The notes below the pieces were generated by a model, which worked only from the letters and a program-made list of their open reading frames with translations, was not told the origin of the DNA and made no database searches. A stretch of DNA of 29,322 nucleotides from assembly GCA_028275005.1 (NCBI GenBank), contig JAQCNN010000260.1, positions 1-29,322 of the forward strand. The letters run 5' to 3'. A program made the position numbers and the translations under genes. Positions 1 to 9,890 of the stretch are shown here, piece after piece (position 1 is the first letter of the stretch; each line of letters opens with the position of its first letter). Origin of the DNA: Salinirussus sp. (GTDB lineage Archaea > Halobacteriota > Halobacteria > Halobacteriales > Haloarculaceae).

Positions 1-231
1 GTGTACCCAGACGTGCTTGCCGTGGTCGAAGTTCGTCTCGACGGAGAGGCCTGCCAGCGCCCGGATCTGCCCGGCACTCCGGAGCGCAAACAGCCGGTAT
101 CCGTCCGCCAGCCGGCGGTCGAGGATGTCGAGATACGTCGCCTCGGGCACCGGCCGGAGCTGCTCCATCACCGGGTACGCCTCGGCGAACTCCGCTTCCG
201 TAGTCAGTTCCTCGACCTGTGTCTTGTCCAT
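1..231 (-). CDS. GNAT-family N-acetyltransferase, N-terminal part (cut by window edge)
   Basis: The minus strand is open from an ATG at 231 to the window start, giving 77 residues that begin MDKTQVEELTTEAEF. The segment ending in RALAGLSVETNF followed by GKHVWV has the look of the early beta strands of a GCN5-related acetyltransferase, where an Arg/Ala-rich strand is followed by a Gly-rich turn. Such enzymes transfer an acetyl group from acetyl-CoA to an amine; the substrate cannot be told. The acetyl-CoA binding loop would lie outside the window. The ATG at 231 is favoured because a TATA-like box sits 23-28 nt upstream, fitting a leaderless haloarchaeal transcript. The plus-strand reading of the same bases is an antisense shadow. 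Confidence 0.75.
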   Translation of the reverse strand, partial: MDKTQVEELTTEAEFAEAYPVMEQLRPVPEATYLDILDRRLADGYRLFALRSAGQIRALAGLSVETNFDHGKHVWVH

Positions 232-252
232 GCCGGAACCGACCTGCCCCCG

Positions 253-260
253 GTATAAAT
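253..260 (-). promoter_or_regulatory. TATA-like box of the GNAT gene
   Basis: On the minus strand the bases read ATTTATAC, placed 23-29 nt upstream of the ATG at 231. This is the spacing of a haloarchaeal promoter driving a leaderless mRNA. Confidence 0.6.
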
Positions 261-364
261 CCCTTAGCCCCGGTGCTCGCCCGGGTCCTGTGCGAGTGGG
301 TCGTCTGACGCGGCGACCGTCACGACGCCGCCACCGACCCATACTGGTCAGCGACAGCGGCCGT

Positions 365-571
365 ATGCCACTGTTGCGCTCACACGAGAGCGGGTGTATC
401 CGGGCAACGGCCGTGGACGCCTGTTCACACGGATACCGCACAATCGTCCCGGAAGCCGCGGTCGGTGACCGCGCCGCCGACCCACACGAGGCCAACCTCT
501 TCGACATCAACGCAAAGTACGGTGACGTCCGGCCGGTCGAGGAGGTCAGCGAGTATCTCCGAGAACCGTAG
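365..571 (+). pseudogene. Remnant of a cysteine hydrolase (isochorismatase family), C-terminal part only
   Basis: The frame from 365 to the stop at 571 contains RATAVDACSHGYRT, then VPEAAVGDRAADPHEANLFDI, then KYGDV. This run is characteristic of the C-terminal third of isochorismatase-like cysteine hydrolases, where the catalytic Cys lies a few residues before the RATAVDA-like block. The usual N-terminal two thirds, with the catalytic Asp and Lys, are missing. Codons further upstream in the same frame are Arg/Ser/Pro-rich and do not resemble the family. Family members are about 180-220 aa; only about 60 recognisable residues remain. I read this as a decayed gene next to the tRNA-Phe scar, probably truncated by the same rearrangement. 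A frameshifted but still expressed gene is unlikely given the missing N-terminus. Confidence 0.6.
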
Positions 572-654
572 TCAGCCGTTGCAGCCTGCCGAACGGCGAC
601 ACCCGCCGTCGAGCTTCCACTCGGCTCCCGTGGGTACGATTCGCGGAAAAATCA

Positions 655-675
655 TGCCGCCTCCCCGATTTGAAC
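655..675 (-). repeat. Exact copy of the tRNA-Phe 3' end (att-like direct repeat)
   Basis: These 21 bases are identical to 787-807, which is the discriminator base, the 3' acceptor strand and the first part of the T arm of the tRNA-Phe gene. Both copies lie on the minus strand in the same orientation, 132 bp apart. Identity stops at 676 versus 808, and also at the outer side (654 versus 786). A displaced tRNA 3' end downstream of an intact tRNA is the usual scar of tyrosine-recombinase integration, where the intact tRNA and the 3' fragment are the two att sites. Here almost nothing is left between them. Confidence 0.75.
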
Positions 676-786
676 AGAGGCGAGACGTTCCTGCTCGGCT
701 CACTTCGTTCGCCTGCGCGGGGCTGCGACTCGCGTGCTCAAACCGCGTCGTTGGCACTCTTCGGTTCACCACGTTCACCGAAGGAG
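676..786. other. Non-coding spacer between the two tRNA-Phe 3' ends, with a strong stem-loop
   Basis: I see no gene in this stretch. It contains an inverted repeat: 753-765 pairs with 777-790 over 13 bp with one bulged base (783) and an 11-nt loop. The distal arm runs into the discriminator and first acceptor bases of the tRNA at 787-790. On the minus strand the hairpin therefore sits immediately 3' of tRNA-Phe. It could help termination or 3' processing, or be part of an att recognition region; the sequence alone does not decide. Confidence 0.45.
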
Positions 787-860
787 TGCCGCCTCCCCGA
801 TTTGAACGGGGGACAGCTCGATCTTCAGTCGAGTGCTCTCCCAGTCTGAGCTAAGGCGGC
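787..860 (-). tRNA. trnF: tRNA-Phe (GAA)
   Basis: Read on the minus strand, the 74-nt sequence folds as a standard cloverleaf. The acceptor is GCCGCCT paired with AGGCGGC, with discriminator A. The D arm begins TTAGCTCAGACTGGGAGAGC. The anticodon stem CTCGA/TCGAG encloses the loop CTGAAGA (anticodon GAA). The T loop is TTCAAAT, closed by a CCCCG/CGGGG stem. CCA is not encoded. There is no intron. The gene reads away from the neighbouring reductase gene at 964. Its 3' end is duplicated at 655-675. Confidence 0.95.
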
Positions 861-883
861 GCACTCGGTGAGTCGAACAGTGC

Positions 884-895
884 GGAAAAAAGGGT
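884..895 (-). promoter_or_regulatory. Probable TATA-like region of tRNA-Phe
   Basis: On the minus strand a run of T residues followed by CC lies about 24-35 nt upstream of the mature tRNA 5' end at 860. It is the only AT-rich patch in an otherwise GC-rich spacer. Confidence 0.35.
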
Positions 896-963
896 TACGA
901 ACCACGCCCGGCCGCGGTGTCGCGACCGGAACGACCTTCTGAGGCCCCGTCGAACCCGAGCGT

Positions 964-1986
964 ATGGCAGACACAGACACGAACCGCGTCTTCCTGTTGG
1001 CCGAGCGACCGACCGGGCGACCCGACGAGGACACCTTCGAGTTGGCCGAACGGCCGGTCCCCGAGCCGGGCCCGGGGGAGGTACTCGTTCGAACGCGGTA
1101 CATGTCCGTCGACCCGTACATGCGCGGCCGGATGCGGGCGGCCGACTCCTACGCCGACTCCTGGGACGTCGGTGACCCGCTCCAGGCCGGCGTCGTCGGC
1201 GAGGTGGTCGAGAGCAAGGGTGCGGGCTTCGAGCCCGGTGACACCGTCACGGGGGACCTCCAGTGGGCCGACTACGCCACCGCACCCGGCACCGCGCTCA
1301 CCGAGGTCGACCCCGACCGCGCACCGCTTTCGACGTATCTGGGCGTGCTCGGGATGCCCGGCAACACGGCGTACTTCGGGGTCCAGGACGTGACCCAGCC
1401 ACAGGCCGGCGAGACGTTCGTGGTCACGGGAGCCGCTGGCGCCGTCGGGTCGGTGGCGGGGCAGATCGCCAAGCTGAACGGCGCCCGTGTCGTCGGCTTT
1501 GCGGGCTCGGACGAGAAGGTCGCGTTCATCGAGGAGGTCGGCTTCGACGTCGGGATCAACTACAAGACGACAGACGACTACGGTGCCGCCCTGGACGACG
1601 CTGCACCCGGGGGTGTCGACGCCTACTTCGACAACGTCGGCGGGGAGATCACCGACGCGGTCTTCCCGCGGTTGAACGTCGACGCCAGGGTCGGTGTCTG
1701 CGGACAGATCGCGCTGTACAACGCGACAGCGGTCCCGACAGGCCCGCGGAAGCTGACGACGCTCATCCAGAGCCGCGCCACGGTCGAGGGGTTTCTGGTC
1801 AGTGACTTCAGTGAACGCTTCGACCAGTCGGTCGCCCAACTCGGCGAGTGGGTCGGGTCCGGCGAGATACAGTACCGCGAGACGGTCACCGAGGGCCTGG
1901 CGAACGCCCCCGAAGCTTTCATCGGGCTGTTCGACGGGGAGAACATCGGCAAACAGCTCGTGAAGGTGAGTGACTACGAGGGGTAG
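964..1986 (+). CDS. NADP-dependent oxidoreductase (MDR superfamily, leukotriene B4 12-hydroxydehydrogenase / curcumin reductase type)
   Basis: This 340-aa protein has the full length and layout of zinc-independent medium-chain reductases. A GroES-like N-terminal domain carries YMSVDPYMRGRM at about 47-57. The family signature MPGNTAYFG is at 131-139. The nucleotide-binding fold has the glycine-rich motif GAAGAVGSVAG at 156-166, and DNVGG is at 223-227. There are no structural-zinc cysteines. Family members reduce alpha,beta-unsaturated ketones or aldehydes with NADPH in the cytoplasm; the physiological substrate here is unknown. It starts with ATG at 964 and is followed by a small membrane protein whose likely start (2024) lies 38 nt after this stop. 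Confidence 0.88.
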   Translation: MADTDTNRVFLLAERPTGRPDEDTFELAERPVPEPGPGEVLVRTRYMSVDPYMRGRMRAADSYADSWDVGDPLQAGVVGEVVESKGAGFEPGDTVTGDLQWADYATAPGTALTEVDPDRAPLSTYLGVLGMPGNTAYFGVQDVTQPQAGETFVVTGAAGAVGSVAGQIAKLNGARVVGFAGSDEKVAFIEEVGFDVGINYKTTDDYGAALDDAAPGGVDAYFDNVGGEITDAVFPRLNVDARVGVCGQIALYNATAVPTGPRKLTTLIQSRATVEGFLVSDFSERFDQSVAQLGEWVGSGEIQYRETVTEGLANAPEAFIGLFDGENIGKQLVKVSDYEG

Positions 1987-2023
1987 TCCCTCGGATTTTA
2001 GTGGCGGCCGTCCAACCACAGCC

Positions 2024-2386
2024 GTGTCCAACAGTTCATCGCGGTTTCTCAAAGCGTGCGGTCTCCTTGCGCTCGCTGGCTGTCTCGGCGCGACCGTCAC
2101 CGCGCCGGCGGCGGGTGCGTCGGCGGCGTTCACCGGCAGTCTGGTTGCGAGCGGGCTGCTCGGGCTCATCTTCGCCGGCCGGAACGTCCAGTTGCTCGAG
2201 CGCGACGGCCAGGTGAGTCTCCCGCCGGCTGTCCTCACAACGATTCACGGCGGGTGGTACATGCTTGCGCCGCTGGTGTACGACGTTGGATTTCTGGCGA
2301 CGCTCGGCACACAGCTTTCGGGGACACTCGTTGCGACCTTCGGAGCCTACGCTGTCGTCGCGGGGCTGAGCGGCCATTCGGGCTGA
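2024..2386 (+). CDS. Small hydrophobic membrane protein, unknown function
   Basis: About 120 aa, with three to four predicted membrane helices rich in Ala, Gly and Leu; the most polar loop carries AGRNVQLLERDGQ. I recognise no family. The frame is open from 1970, overlapping the upstream gene, but I prefer the GTG at 2024. It follows an AT-rich TTTTA patch at about 1996-2000, roughly 25 nt upstream, which suits a leaderless transcript, and the codons between 1970 and 2024 look like spacer (Gly/Ser/Pro/Thr). The product is probably an integral membrane protein. There is no signal for a partner beyond co-orientation with the reductase upstream. Confidence 0.6.
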   Translation: MSNSSSRFLKACGLLALAGCLGATVTAPAAGASAAFTGSLVASGLLGLIFAGRNVQLLERDGQVSLPPAVLTTIHGGWYMLAPLVYDVGFLATLGTQLSGTLVATFGAYAVVAGLSGHSG

Positions 2387-2596
2387 ACGCAGCCCCTCGC
2401 CGACACCGGATACACCGCGGGCGCGATACCAGCACGATAGGTGTCTCCGGCGACCGGCGCACCCCACCCCCGGGAGATAGTCACAGGCGTGTCGTCCTGT
2501 CGGCCGAGCCGACCGTCCACACGGGGAGGACGGCCGCGCCCGTCCGAGCAATCGGGCCGACCAGGGCCACACCGTGGGGGACAACGGCAGCGGTGG

Positions 2597-3679
2597 TTAC
2601 CGAAGCAGCGCTGCGAGTTGCTCCCGGGAGAACAGCGAGGTGGGCCGGTCCATGTGGACGCCGATCTCCCCCTCGAACAGCGCCATCCCGGCCCGCTGGA
2701 GGGGCTCGGGCAGTGAGTAGCCCGCCCGGACGGCGTGACCCAGCCGGATCTCCTGGCGCAGGTCCGCCCGCCAGGCCCGCTCGTAGTCCCCCAGCGTCCC
2801 GGGGTCCGTCGGGTCGACCACGCGGGCGGCGTGGTCCGCGGCGGTCATCCCGTACCGGATCCCGCCGCCGGTGAATGGCTTTGTCTGTGCGGCGGCGTCC
2901 CCAATCAGCAGTGACCGCCGGCCGGTCACCCGCGAGGGCGGGCCAACGGGGATCAGCCCCGAACACCGGCGCTCGGTCTCGACGCCGTAGGCCTCGGTGA
3001 ACGCCTCGAACCGCTCGCGGGCGTCGGCACTGTCCGCGGCCACACCGAGGCCGTACTCCGCACCGGCGTCCCCGCGGGGGATCCGCCACGCGAAAAACTG
3101 CGGAACGGTCAGGTGGACGTCGACGAAGTCCTCGCTGTCCGGCTCCTCGGTGAACCCGAGCACCCCGTGCAACAGCTCGCCGGGTTCGGGCAGGCCGAGT
3201 TCCCGACGCACCCGGGAGGTGGGCCCGTCACAGCCGGCGACCATCCGGCCGCGGTGGGTCGCCACCCCGTCCGGGCCGCGCACCTCGACGGTGACGCCGT
3301 CGCGGTCCTCGCTGACCCCGACGACGGTGTGACCCTCCCGGACGTCAGCGCCTGCCGCGCGCGCCGCGTCCGCCAGCGTGCGGTCGAGTCCCACCCTGTC
3401 GATGACGTTCGAGATGACCGACTCCTTGTGAAACCGATAGGCGTCGCTGTCGGGGCCGCCGGTGTGAAACCGGGCGCCGTAGACCTCGTTCTGGAGGAGC
3501 CGTTCACGGGCGCCTTCCGGGGTAAAGTCCCAGATGTCCGTGCTGACGTGGCCCGAGCAGGCCAGGGGTTCCCCGACCTCACCCTGCTCGAAGGCGACGA
3601 CGTCGTGACCGGCCTCGGCGGCCCGACGGGCAAACCGCGAACCGGCGGGGCCGGCACCCACCACGACGAAATCGTGCAT
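2597..3679 (-). CDS. Geranylgeranyl reductase family FAD-dependent oxidoreductase
   Basis: 360 aa from the ATG at 3679. The dinucleotide-binding motif GAGPAG is at residues 8-13. The family-typical EPLACSGHVS is at about 37-46, followed by the FAD-contacting GDAAAQTKPFTGGGI at 260-274. This is the layout of archaeal geranylgeranyl reductases, which saturate the isoprenoid chains of archaeal ether lipids (digeranylgeranylglycerophospholipid reductase) or related quinones, using FADH2. The frame extends open to 3925, but those residues are Arg/Pro/Ser-rich spacer. The ATG at 3679 has a TATA-like T run at 3700-3708 and directly starts the Rossmann fold. The gene diverges from the nuo operon. The exact substrate is inferred from the family only. 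Confidence 0.82.
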   Translation of the reverse strand: MHDFVVVGAGPAGSRFARRAAEAGHDVVAFEQGEVGEPLACSGHVSTDIWDFTPEGARERLLQNEVYGARFHTGGPDSDAYRFHKESVISNVIDRVGLDRTLADAARAAGADVREGHTVVGVSEDRDGVTVEVRGPDGVATHRGRMVAGCDGPTSRVRRELGLPEPGELLHGVLGFTEEPDSEDFVDVHLTVPQFFAWRIPRGDAGAEYGLGVAADSADARERFEAFTEAYGVETERRCSGLIPVGPPSRVTGRRSLLIGDAAAQTKPFTGGGIRYGMTAADHAARVVDPTDPGTLGDYERAWRADLRQEIRLGHAVRAGYSLPEPLQRAGMALFEGEIGVHMDRPTSLFSREQLAALLR

Positions 3680-3699
3680 ACACCGTCTGTGGGCTGTGG

Positions 3700-3708
3700 G
3701 AAAAAATG
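3700..3708 (-). promoter_or_regulatory. TATA-like box of the geranylgeranyl reductase gene
   Basis: The minus strand reads CATTTTTTC, 22-29 nt upstream of the ATG at 3679, the expected position for a leaderless haloarchaeal promoter. Confidence 0.5.
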
Positions 3709-3799
3709 GCTCACGGTCCCTCACCCCCGCACCGAGGCCGGGGCTGGCCCGGGACCACCCCGTCGTCCCGGGGCTCACACGGGAAAGCAAAAAAGGAAT

Positions 3800-3809
3800 C
3801 TTGAAAAGT
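3800..3809 (+). promoter_or_regulatory. Probable promoter of the nuoJKLMN operon
   Basis: The sequence CTTGAAAAGT lies 22-31 nt upstream of the nuoJ1 ATG at 3831, inside an A-rich stretch (3785-3809) that contrasts with the surrounding GC-rich DNA. It matches the position of a haloarchaeal TATA element, though the match to TTTAWA is weak. Confidence 0.45.
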
Positions 3810-3830
3810 GCCCCGCATAGAAGTCCGAGT

Positions 3831-4109
3831 ATGGCTACGCTCGTATCGCTGGAGGCAATCGCGTTTGCGCTGTTCGCCGCCGTGACCCTGGGGAGTAGCG
3901 TCGGCGTGGTCCTGGTGCGGGACATCTGGCACGCGGCACTGCTCCTTGGGGTGGCGCTGGTGAGTGTCGCAGTCCACTACGTCATGCTCAACGCCGGATT
4001 CGTCGCCGCGATGCAGGTCCTGGTGTACATCGGTGGTGTGCTCATCCTGATCGCGTTTGCGGTGATGCTCACCCGCGAGCAGGGTGTCGACGCGGAGGCA
4101 ACCTCATGA
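3831..4109 (+). CDS. nuoJ1: NADH-quinone oxidoreductase subunit J, N-terminal half (NuoJ1)
   Basis: 92 aa with three predicted helices, matching the first half of NuoJ, a membrane-arm subunit of complex I-like enzymes. The conserved third-helix region, VLVYIGGVLIL at about 67-77, is clear; its Tyr lies where NuoJ has a conserved Tyr in a helix close to the quinone site. Haloarchaea usually carry NuoJ as two adjacent genes, and this one overlaps nuoJ2 by 4 nt (ATGA), so the two are translationally coupled. The frame is open from 3696, but the ATG at 3831 fits the family start and the promoter-like patch at 3800. It is the first gene of the nuo run in this window. Confidence 0.88.
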   Translation: MATLVSLEAIAFALFAAVTLGSSVGVVLVRDIWHAALLLGVALVSVAVHYVMLNAGFVAAMQVLVYIGGVLILIAFAVMLTREQGVDAEATS

Positions 4110-4408
4110 CGACCCGCCCGCGGCTGGCCGACTTCAACCGGGGTGTCGTCACCGGGGTCGCGGCCGTCGCGCTCTTCGGGCTGATGGCCGCGGTCTTCCT
4201 GACCGCACAGTTCGAACAGCCGAGTGGCTTCCCGGCCGATATCAGTGTCGTCAAGAGCATCGGCTTTGCCATGTTCGACATCACTGCCGAGGACGTCATC
4301 GTCGGCGAGGGCTTTCTGGCCGTCTTCCTGATCATCGCCATTGCCCTCGACGCGGCACTCGACGGCTCGCTGATGCTCGCCGAGCGCGACGACGGGGGTG
4401 AGGAGTAG
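4106..4408 (+). CDS. nuoJ2: NADH-quinone oxidoreductase subunit J, C-terminal half (NuoJ2)
   Basis: 100 aa with two predicted membrane helices. The N-terminal helix is followed by an exported loop containing DISVVKSIGFAMF, then a second helix (FLAVFLIIAIALDAAL) and an acidic tail. The phrase beginning IGFAMF corresponds to the NuoJ C-terminal half, where bacterial NuoJ has a comparable IG-LF segment. It starts within the last codons of nuoJ1 and ends directly against nuoK with no spacer. Together J1 and J2 make up one NuoJ equivalent. The split is a normal haloarchaeal arrangement, not a frameshift, because J2 has its own start codon and both halves are intact. Confidence 0.85.
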   Translation: MTTRPRLADFNRGVVTGVAAVALFGLMAAVFLTAQFEQPSGFPADISVVKSIGFAMFDITAEDVIVGEGFLAVFLIIAIALDAALDGSLMLAERDDGGEE

Positions 4409-4714
4409 ATGGCGATCCAGCCCCAGTTCTATCTCCTGCTCTCGGCGGGGGTCTTCTGTGCGGGGCTGTTCGGCGTGCTCACCCGCAGTAACGCGCTGAT
4501 GTTTCTGATGTCCGTCGAGCTCATGCTCAACGCCGCCAACATCAACTTCGTGGCGTTCTCATTTTACTACGGAAACGTGACCGGACAGGTGTTCAGCCTG
4601 TTCGTGATGGGGCTCGCCGCCGCCGAGGTGGCCGTCGGGATCGGTATCATCCTCGTCCTGTACCGCAACTTCGGCGATATCGACGTGACCGGACCTGTCA
4701 CGATGAGGCGGTAA
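4409..4714 (+). CDS. nuoK: NADH-quinone oxidoreductase subunit K
   Basis: 101 aa, the usual NuoK length, with three helices. The two intramembrane glutamates needed for proton translocation are present: Glu37 in MSVELMLNAANINF and Glu73 in LAAAEVAVGIGI (compare E. coli Glu36 and Glu72). NuoK is an MrpC-like subunit sitting between NuoJ and the antiporter-like subunits in the membrane arm. The ATG follows the nuoJ2 stop codon immediately, and nuoL starts one base after the nuoK stop. Confidence 0.95.
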   Translation: MAIQPQFYLLLSAGVFCAGLFGVLTRSNALMFLMSVELMLNAANINFVAFSFYYGNVTGQVFSLFVMGLAAAEVAVGIGIILVLYRNFGDIDVTGPVTMRR

Positions 4715-4715
4715 C

Positions 4716-6772
<2,057 letters not shown>

Positions 6773-6773
<1 letters not shown>

Positions 6774-8299
6774 TGGTCCTGGTCGAGGGGCTGATCGGGG
6801 TCACGCTCGTGAGTGCCTTTGCCGTTATCTTCGCGCCCGACCGCTATGCGGGGAAGCTGGCCACGGGGCTGAGTCTCATCCCGCTGGCCGGCAGCCTCTT
6901 TATGTACGCCAACTTCGCCGGCAGCGGGAACGCCCTGCTCGGCGGTGACCTGGCCTACGAGACCACGGTGACGTGGTTCGAGGTCGGGGGCTACGGGCTG
7001 AACTGGCACGTCGGTGTCGACGGGATCAGCCTCCCGCTGCTGGTGTTGACAACGATACTCACCACCCTGGCACTGGTCTCCTCCTGGACACCCATCGACG
7101 ACCGGGAGTCACAGTTCTACGGCCTCATGCTCCTGCTGGAGGTCGCGCTCATCGGCGTGTTCACCGCACTGGACTTTTTCCTCTGGTTCGTCTTCTGGGA
7201 GGGGGTGCTCATCCCGATGTACTTCCTCATCGGGGTCTGGGGCGGTCCGCGCCGGAAGTACGCCGCTATCAAGTTCCTCGTCTACACGAACGTCGCCTCC
7301 CTGATCATGTTCATCGGCCTGTTCGCGCTGGTCTTCGGGCTGGGTGACTCACTGACCAGCCTCGATATCCCGGCCATTGCCCAGGGTGTGCGCGGGGGTG
7401 AACTCGGCGCCCTGGCAGGGGTTCAGCCGGAGACGCTGAAGCTCGGGGCCTTCCTCGCGATGTTCGCCGGCTTCGCGGTCAAGGTGCCCGTCGTCCCCTT
7501 CCACACCTGGCTGCCCGACGCCCACGTCGAGGCGCCAACGCCGGTGTCGGTCGTGCTGGCCGGCGTCCTGCTGAAGATGGGGACCTACGCCCTGCTGCGG
7601 TTCAACTTCACCATGCTCGCGGACGTGGCGCGTGACCTCGCGCTCCCGATCGCCGCGATCGGCGTGCTCTCGGTCATCTACGGCGCCATGCTCGCACTCG
7701 CACAGCGGGACCTGAAACGGGTCGTCGCCTACTCCTCGATCTCCTCGATGGGCTACGTGGTCCTCGGGCTGGTCGCCTTCACCCCCCACGGCATGGGCGG
7801 GGCGACCTTCCAGATGATCTCACACGGGCTCATCTCCGGGCTGATGTTCATGGCGGTCGGCGTCATCTACAACGCCTCTCACACCCGGATGGTCGGGGAT
7901 ATGTCGGGGATGGCAGACCGGATGCCCTGGACGGTCGGCATCTTCGTGGCCGCGGCCTTTGGCTACATGGGGCTGCCGCTGATGTCCGGCTTTGCCGCGG
8001 AGGTGCTGGTCTTCATCGGCTCCTTCCAGTCCACCGTGATCCCCTTCGCGACGGTGCTGACGGCGCTCGCGATGTTCGGCATCGTCGTCGTCGCCGGCTA
8101 CCTGCTGTGGGCGATGCAGCGCACGCTGTTTGGCTCCTACTCCCTGGAGACTGACTACGAGGTCGGGCGCGCACCCGTCCACGACGTTGCGCCGCTTGCC
8201 GTCTTGCTCGTGTTGGTGATCACACTCGGGGTCGCGCCGGACCTGTTCTACGCGATGATACAGGACGCGGTTGACCCGCTCCTCGGAGGGGGTGTCTGA
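6773..8299 (+). CDS. nuoM: NADH-quinone oxidoreductase subunit M
   Basis: 508 aa, typical of NuoM. Hallmarks are FFLWFVFWEGVLIPMYFLIG (the conserved Glu of helix 5), VPFHTWLPDAHVEAPTPVSV near residue 240, and KRVVAYSSISSMGYV. It is an antiporter-like, ion-translocating subunit of the membrane arm. The frame is open from a GTG at 6764, but the ATG at 6773, overlapping the nuoL stop as TGATG, repeats the coupling pattern used again at nuoN and gives the standard N-terminus. It ends in TGATG shared with nuoN. Confidence 0.95.
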
Positions 8300-9786
8300 T
8301 GGTTCAACTCCCGGTCTGGACCGCCATCGCCCCGACGGTTATCCTGGCGCTGACCGTGCTGCTGTTGCTGGTCGTCGACAGTATCAACCCCGACGAGGAC
8401 AGCGGCAACCTGCTCGCGGTGATGGCCGTTATCGGGACAGTCACCTCGATTGCGGTGACCGGCTGGTATCTCCTCGCGGGGACCGGCCAGCCCCCGACCG
8501 ACCCGGTCCTGCTGTTTGCCGACGCCATCGTCGTCGACGGGATGAGCCTGTTCTTCACCGCACTCGTGGGCAGTGTCGTGGTGCTGATTGTCCTCGCCAG
8601 CTACGACTACCTCGCCGACCACCCCTACCAGGCCGAGTACTACAGCCTGGTCATGCTGGCGGCGACGGGGATGTCGCTGATGGCCTCCGCCAACTCGCTG
8701 GCGACGGCCTTCGTCAGTCTCGAACTCGCGAGTCTGCCCTCGTTTGCGCTGGTCGCCTCCCTCAAACACAACCGCGGCAGTGTCGAGGCGGGTCTCAAGT
8801 ACTTCCTGATCGGCGCGCTCTCCTCTGCGGTCTTTGCCTTCGGGATCTCGCTGGTCTTTGCCGCCGGCGGGAGTCTCGGCTTTGCTGACGTCGCCGCGGC
8901 CGCAGCGGACACCTCCCTGCCCGGGGTTCTCGGGCTGGGGATCCTCTTTGTGGCCGGTGGCTTCGCGTACAAAACTGCCAGCGTGCCCTTTCACTTCTGG
9001 GCGCCCGATGCGTACGAGGGTGCCCCTTCGCCGATTTCGGCCTTTCTCTCCTCGGCCTCGAAGGCCGCCGGCTTCGTCCTCCTGTTCCGGGTGTTCGTGG
9101 AGGCGTTCCCCCAGACCGCGGTCGCAGGCACCATCGACTGGGTGCTCGCCTTCCAGGTGCTCGCGGTCGTGACGATGACCGTCGGCAACTTCGCCGCCGC
9201 GACCCAGGAGAACGTCAAACGGATGCTGGCGTACTCCTCGGTCGGACACGCCGGCTACGTCCTCATCGCCGTCGCGGCGCTGACCACCGACGCCAACCGT
9301 AGCTTCGTGCTCGGCTCCGGGATGGCCCACCTGCTGGTCTACGGCTTCATGAACACCGGCGCGTTCCTGTTCATCGCGCTCACCGAGTACTGGGACGTTG
9401 GCCGCACCTTCGAGGACTTCAACGGCCTCGCAAAGCAGGCCCCCTTCGCCTGCGCGGCGATGACGGTGTTTCTGTTCTCGCTTGCGGGGCTCCCCTTCGG
9501 CGGGGGCTTTCTCTCGAAGTTCTACCTTCTGATGGCCTCGGTCAACGGGGGCGTGCTACTCCTCGCGGTCGCACTCGTCGTGAACAGCGCCCTCTCGCTG
9601 TACTACTACAGCCGGGTCGTCCGGGCGATGTGGCTGGAGGAACCCGACGGCACCCTGGAGATCCAGGGCTACCCGACGGGGCTGTACGCCGCCATCGCGG
9701 TTGCGGCGGTGATGACCGTCCTCCTGTTGCCGGCCTTTGGCCCGGTCGCCGAGATGGCAAACGCCGCCGCCTCGGCCATCGTCTGA
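8299..9786 (+). CDS. nuoN: NADH-quinone oxidoreductase subunit N
   Basis: 495 aa, about 13-14 predicted helices. Conserved NuoN segments include MSLMASANSLATAFVSLELA, GLKYFLIGALSSAVFAFGI, then SVPFHFWAPDAYEGAPSPI near residues 227-245, and KRMLAYSSVGHAGYVLI. It forms the third antiporter-like module, adjoining NuoK. Its ATG overlaps the nuoM stop codon. The last gene of the operon is followed by a GC-rich stem-loop at 9792-9809. As in other haloarchaea, no nuoE, F or G is present here, so the electron input partner is unlikely to be the bacterial NADH module; ferredoxin or another donor is an inference. Confidence 0.95.
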   Translation: MVQLPVWTAIAPTVILALTVLLLLVVDSINPDEDSGNLLAVMAVIGTVTSIAVTGWYLLAGTGQPPTDPVLLFADAIVVDGMSLFFTALVGSVVVLIVLASYDYLADHPYQAEYYSLVMLAATGMSLMASANSLATAFVSLELASLPSFALVASLKHNRGSVEAGLKYFLIGALSSAVFAFGISLVFAAGGSLGFADVAAAAADTSLPGVLGLGILFVAGGFAYKTASVPFHFWAPDAYEGAPSPISAFLSSASKAAGFVLLFRVFVEAFPQTAVAGTIDWVLAFQVLAVVTMTVGNFAAATQENVKRMLAYSSVGHAGYVLIAVAALTTDANRSFVLGSGMAHLLVYGFMNTGAFLFIALTEYWDVGRTFEDFNGLAKQAPFACAAMTVFLFSLAGLPFGGGFLSKFYLLMASVNGGVLLLAVALVVNSALSLYYYSRVVRAMWLEEPDGTLEIQGYPTGLYAAIAVAAVMTVLLLPAFGPVAEMANAAASAIV

Positions 9787-9791
9787 CCGGC

Positions 9792-9809
9792 CGCCCGCAC
9801 CGGCGGGCG
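9792..9809 (+). terminator. Stem-loop after nuoN, possible terminator
   Basis: A 7-bp perfect GC stem (CGCCCGC / GCGGGCG) with a 4-nt loop begins 5 bases after the nuoN stop codon. There is no T tract, so termination is only a possibility. Confidence 0.3.
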
Positions 9810-9890
9810 TGCTCGGCCCCACACGCCTCGCCGGGTGACCACAGCCCGCGCGTTCGCAACTGCCAAGTGGAGCCCCCGGAACCTACGGGT

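Noticed and set aside
895..2238. Long minus-strand open frame opposite the MDR reductase gene
   Set aside because: It is antisense to a clear full-length enzyme; its residues are Arg/Asp/Val-rich with no family pattern, as expected of shadow frames in GC-rich haloarchaeal DNA.
4106..4109. Frameshift within NuoJ
   Set aside because: The two halves have separate start codons with an ATGA overlap; a split NuoJ is a normal haloarchaeal arrangement, not damage.
8248..9330. 360-codon minus-strand frame opposite nuoN
   Set aside because: Antisense shadow of a conserved subunit gene.
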